A DNA stretch of 7,749 nucleotides, taken from Planctomycetota bacterium. Its GTDB lineage: Bacteria > Planctomycetota > SZUA-567 > JAFGNG01. Made by a program: the position numbers and the translations under genes. The stretch lies in the NCBI GenBank assembly GCA_016927125.1, contig JAFGNG010000042.1, positions 1 through 7,749 on the forward strand, written 5' to 3'. How positions within the stretch are numbered: position 1 is the first letter of the stretch; each line of letters opens with the position of its first letter. Below the pieces are notes generated by a model. The model saw only the letters and a program-made list of their open reading frames with translations, was not told where the DNA came from and made no database searches. Of the stretch, positions 5,846 to 7,749 are shown one piece after another.

Positions 5846-6080
5846 GACGCAATACTAGTTTTTACGATTGACTATAGTGAGTTTGTTTGTATCCTTGCTA
5901 CATGGCACGCATGGCGCGGGTGGTGGTTCCCGGGCAGCCACATCATATTACCGGCGGCAGGAGACCCTCTTCTGCGATAATGATTAAGTGGTTTATCCCG
6001 AGAGCATGACCAGAAATACGAAAACTAGTATTGTGTCCCCGGATATCCCCAAAACTAGTATTGTGTCCCCGGATATCCCC
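5846..6080. mobile_element. Decayed RAYT (REP-associated IS200-like) element with inverted and tandem ends
   Basis: The left end has a 17-mer (5846-5862) ending CAATACTAGTTTT. Its reverse complement recurs at 6021-6037 with one mismatch (AAAACTAGTATTG, then GTC). Between them lies a broken transposase start (5902-5987). The right end is a 30-bp unit, AAAACTAGTATTG...GGATATCCCC, present twice without a mismatch at 6021-6050 and 6051-6080. Each unit contains the palindrome GGATATCC. REP-associated tyrosine transposase genes are typically flanked by such inverted palindromic units. With only about 30 transposase residues left, it cannot move on its own. Confidence 0.65.
5902..5987 (+). pseudogene. 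RAYT transposase remnant (Y1_Tnp N-terminus), frameshifted
   Basis: From ATG 5902 the frame reads MARMARVVVPGQPHHIT. This matches the start of REP-associated tyrosine transposases (MARxARVVVPGxPHHIT, then QRGNRRQ..FF...D). Here the QRGNR part is missing. The sequence continues in another frame as RQETLFCDND (5955-5984) before a TAA at 5985. A deletion of roughly 13 nt right after the HHIT codons would explain both the loss and the shift. In the original frame translation runs only to TGA at 6007. The HUH-type catalytic His pair and the Tyr helix further on are absent, so no active enzyme is made. Intact relatives cut and join single-stranded DNA at REP sequences. Confidence 0.7.
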
Positions 6081-6253
6081 CATTGTATGGGTGGGCTGCG
6101 AAGCAGCAGGAAGCCGACGCTGTTTAGTAAGGGGCTTAAAAGATGACGGCAAAATATTAATCAGGTTTGCTTCTTGCAGCCTTTCACCTTCGCTGAAGCT
6201 ACGGCGAACGAGACGGCTGCGCACCCGTGCAGCGGGTGCGCCACATACGGTCC
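6081..6253. other. Non-coding stretch between RAYT remnant and methyltransferase
   Basis: No convincing gene lies here. It holds a small hairpin near 6096-6108 (GCTGC, GAA, GCAGC), an imperfect inverted pair TTCGC/GCGAA around 6189-6207, and the strong hairpin at 6219-6241. Long + frames across this stretch run antisense into the methyltransferase gene and show no family features. Confidence 0.4.
6219..6241 (-). terminator. REP-like hairpin downstream of the methyltransferase gene
   Basis: GCGCACCCG (6219-6227) and CGGGTGCGC (6233-6241) form a perfect 9-bp stem with a 5-nt loop, 30 nt past the methyltransferase stop. There is no T-run on the minus strand, so it may block exonucleases or act as a weak terminator. 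Its + strand right flank, GCCACATACG, resembles that of the hairpin at 7241-7264 (GCCACCCTACG), suggesting both belong to one dispersed repeat family. Confidence 0.5.
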
Positions 6254-6274
6254 CATCTGACATCTACCATCTAC
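6254..6274. repeat. Tandem heptamer over the methyltransferase stop codon
   Basis: CATCTGA, CATCTAC, CATCTAC lie head to tail at 6254-6274. The last copy contains the methyltransferase stop (TAG on the minus strand, 6271-6273), so slippage here could alter the very end of the protein. Confidence 0.5.
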
Positions 6275-7035
6275 GCGTGCAGGAATACCGCTGCCAGGCT
6301 ACCAATACAGTCATTGCTTCTCGGTCCGTCAAACACGGCAAAACTGCATATGAAACCTTGTGCTTCAATTTCATCGATCAGCTTGCGCCAGTGTCCTATG
6401 TGCCGGATAGGGATGTACGCCTTGCCATCAAACAACGTATTTCCCTCGTATTCCTCCGAACCGGAAAAAGGAGCATAAAGGGTCTCATCACGCAGGAATT
6501 GATCCGGCGAACGCTTCTTGAAGTCAGCCTTATTGACGGGAGCACACATAGATAAAAGCACAAACACTCCGGCCTCTTTCATGTGACTTTTTACGTTCCG
6601 CAAGGCATTATGACGATCCTTCGGTGCAGTGATGCAATGCAGGCAGTGCCCGTCGATGACGACGTCATACCTCTGCTTGCTCTGCAATGGACGGCAGATG
6701 TCGCCCTGGTAATACTTGACGCGCTGTCCCTCCGAGAGTTCTTGGGCCATTTCGATGGCCGTCTTACTGATTTCGATGCCAACACCTTCAAAGCCTTGCC
6801 GACACAACCACCTCAGGATAGGTCCAGTACCACACCCAAACTCTAACGCTGAGCCACTCTTCGGCATCCAAGGCTGGGAAAAAATATGCGTCAGAGAAGA
6901 AAGCGTTGTTCGTTCAATCCCCTCCTCCGTGTCCAGATCGGACCGGCTATCTCCCTCATCCCAATGAGAAGCACCTTGTTTACGAATCCGTATATATTCA
7001 TTTTCGTGAAGCTCATATACTTTCTTCTGGGCCAT
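6271..7035 (-). CDS. Class I SAM-dependent methyltransferase
   Basis: The product is 254 residues and soluble. SAM-binding motif I is ALEFGCGTGP (64-73), motif II is VGIEIS (85-90) with the acidic residue that holds the ribose, QGD at 110-112 is the adenine-contacting segment, and YDVVIDGHCLHCI (123-135) is motif IV. VFVLLS (157-162) fits strand 5. The N-terminal 60 residues, including HWDEGDSRSDLD (24-35), and the long insert after strand 5 (165-205) should set the substrate, which I cannot name. A small molecule is more likely than RNA or DNA given the closest-looking relatives. ATG 7035 has GGAG on the minus strand about 9 nt upstream. The gene stands alone between two related hairpins (6219-6241, 7241-7264), which could mark a gene that moved in as a unit. 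Confidence 0.85.
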   Translation of the reverse strand: MAQKKVYELHENEYIRIRKQGASHWDEGDSRSDLDTEEGIERTTLSSLTHIFSQPWMPKSGSALEFGCGTGPILRWLCRQGFEGVGIEISKTAIEMAQELSEGQRVKYYQGDICRPLQSKQRYDVVIDGHCLHCITAPKDRHNALRNVKSHMKEAGVFVLLSMCAPVNKADFKKRSPDQFLRDETLYAPFSGSEEYEGNTLFDGKAYIPIRHIGHWRKLIDEIEAQGFICSFAVFDGPRSNDCIGSLAAVFLHA

Positions 7036-7240
7036 TCATAAATCTCCGATTTAGTTGTTATCATTGCAGATAGAAGATCTATGTGATTCTTGACTTACTA
7101 TTGTCGGCGATAATTCTGTGTATATCATCAGCGCTAATGGCAGAGCTGGGCCGATGAAGGTGTTGAGAATTAATTTTTCTTTATAATAACGAGTATTAGG
7201 ATCAAGGCTAATTTGATTTACCTTGATCTCGCTGACGCTC
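7036..7240. other. Intergenic region upstream of the methyltransferase, with one hairpin
   Basis: No gene is supported here. A 68-codon minus frame (7051-7257) starts inside the neighbouring repeat and has no family features. GATCAAGG (7200-7207) and CCTTGATC (7221-7228) form a perfect 8-bp stem with a 13-nt AT-rich loop. I could not find a convincing promoter for the methyltransferase gene, though the region is AT-rich enough to hold one. Confidence 0.4.
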
Positions 7241-7264
7241 GCACCGATTGCAAGCAATCGGTGC
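7241..7264. repeat. REP-like hairpin, GCACCGATTG stem
   Basis: GCACCGATTG (7241-7250) and CAATCGGTGC (7255-7264) make a perfect 10-bp stem with a 4-nt CAAG loop. On the minus strand it lies about 27 nt after the stop of the DUF1570-like gene and may limit its transcript. No U-run follows. It is related in flank sequence to the hairpin at 6219-6241. Confidence 0.6.
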
Positions 7265-7291
7265 CACCCTACGAAATAACATTAATGATAG

Positions 7292-7749
7292 CTAATCCCG
7301 CAACCCGCCCCGCGGGTCTTCGGGATCGAGTTTCAAGATCCATTTCTTCCAGACCTCTTCCCATTTCCCCAAATCGCCGTCCTTGCCGATAGTGAGTTCG
7401 ATAAAGACCTCGCGCGAGCGTTGGCGGACATGTTCTTGCCAGGTGAGATCCGCTTTTCCCTTCATGAATTTCCGGAAGTTAGCGCCCGGGTTTTCAAAAA
7501 ACCCGTTGCGGCAGGCGAGCATGTATTCTACCAGGATCGCCCGCTTCTTCCTTTGGATCTCGCGGTCATCATCATGCCGGAACCAGTAGAAGACCCCCCA
7601 GGCGGTGGAATAATGCGCGGGGCCGAACGCAAAGGGCGAATCGGTCTCGAAGAGCGCCTCCAGCGGGACGTAAGACCCGGTGCGGATGCGGGTTTGCAAG
7701 TCCAGCAGGCGATCCTTGTTGATCTCGCCGATCACGAGGGTCTCCCCGT
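7292..7749 (-). CDS. DUF1570-like protein, C-terminal fragment
   Basis: The minus frame is open from the window edge to TAG at 7292-7294, giving about 152 residues. A GTG at 7735 is internal: the frame continues upstream as GETLVIGEINKDR. The sequence INKDRLLDLQTRIRTGSYVPLEALFE, then STAWGVFYWF, RKKRAILVEYMLACRNG and a C-terminal EEVWKKWILKLDP resembles the last part of DUF1570 proteins. That family is frequent in Planctomycetes and has a peptidase-MA-like fold, with an HExxH motif expected upstream of this part. That motif is outside the window, so enzymatic capacity cannot be checked. The last residues are charged (DPEDPRGGLRD). The family call comes from overall pattern and is moderate. 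Confidence 0.55.
   Translation of the reverse strand, partial: GETLVIGEINKDRLLDLQTRIRTGSYVPLEALFETDSPFAFGPAHYSTAWGVFYWFRHDDDREIQRKKRAILVEYMLACRNGFFENPGANFRKFMKGKADLTWQEHVRQRSREVFIELTIGKDGDLGKWEEVWKKWILKLDPEDPRGGLRD

Noticed and set aside
5514..5852. 112-codon minus-strand frame containing GRQDLNLRPFDPQSNALPSCATPR
   Set aside because: This is the well-known false protein made by translating the antisense strand of a tRNA gene; the motif lies exactly over tRNA-Pro.
6021..6080. Two identical 30-bp repeats as a CRISPR array
   Set aside because: The units are directly abutting with no spacer between them, and no cas genes are nearby.
6031..6555. 174-codon + frame across the tandem repeat and into the methyltransferase
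   Set aside because: It starts inside the repeat, contains the duplicated CPRISP string from it, and then runs antisense to a clear methyltransferase.
7051..7257. 68-codon minus frame
   Set aside because: Its start lies in the palindromic repeat, it has no ribosome-binding site that I can see and no recognisable domain.

Overview
The window reads as a piece of chromosome from a Gram-negative, probably uncultured environmental bacterium. The best taxonomic hints are a PEP-CTERM C-terminus (so an exosortase-type outer envelope) and a partial protein resembling the DUF1570 family, which is common in Planctomycetes. I would guess the Planctomycetes/Lentisphaerae/Omnitrophota neighbourhood, but this rests on two proteins and is low confidence. 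No phage, plasmid, CRISPR or known defence locus was seen.

Layout. 1-126 is the 3' end of a Sir2-type NAD-dependent deacylase gene (+). After an AT-rich gap comes a complete FMN-dependent nitronate monooxygenase/FabK-like gene (+, start best placed at 293). It converges on a minus-strand gene for a secreted PKD-domain, HExxH-containing, PEP-CTERM protein (1783-3168). Upstream of that gene lie phased A-tracts. Then comes a tight minus-strand operon, transcribed in the order MscS-family channel (4091-5197), GNAT-like acetyltransferase (3596-4087) and 71-residue zinc-ribbon protein (3368-3583). The gaps are 3 and 12 nt, and a good sigma70-type promoter lies at 5234-5262.

5270-6270 holds no protein gene that looks intact. 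It carries a GC-rich REP-like element, another hairpin, a tRNA-Pro(GGG) gene with its own promoter and terminator, a long inverted repeat, and the wreck of a REP-associated tyrosine transposase (RAYT). The wreck is bracketed by inverted 17-mers and a perfect 30-bp tandem duplication. Beyond it, a class I SAM methyltransferase gene (6271-7035, minus) sits between two related hairpins in direct orientation. The window ends inside a minus-strand gene for a DUF1570-like protein (7292-7749, partial).

The genes do not form one pathway. The only clear functional unit is the channel/acetyltransferase/zinc-ribbon operon. The most unusual material is the repeat- and transposase-derived DNA around the tRNA gene and the PKD/HExxH/PEP-CTERM protein. 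I did not find convincing evidence of a wholly new system.
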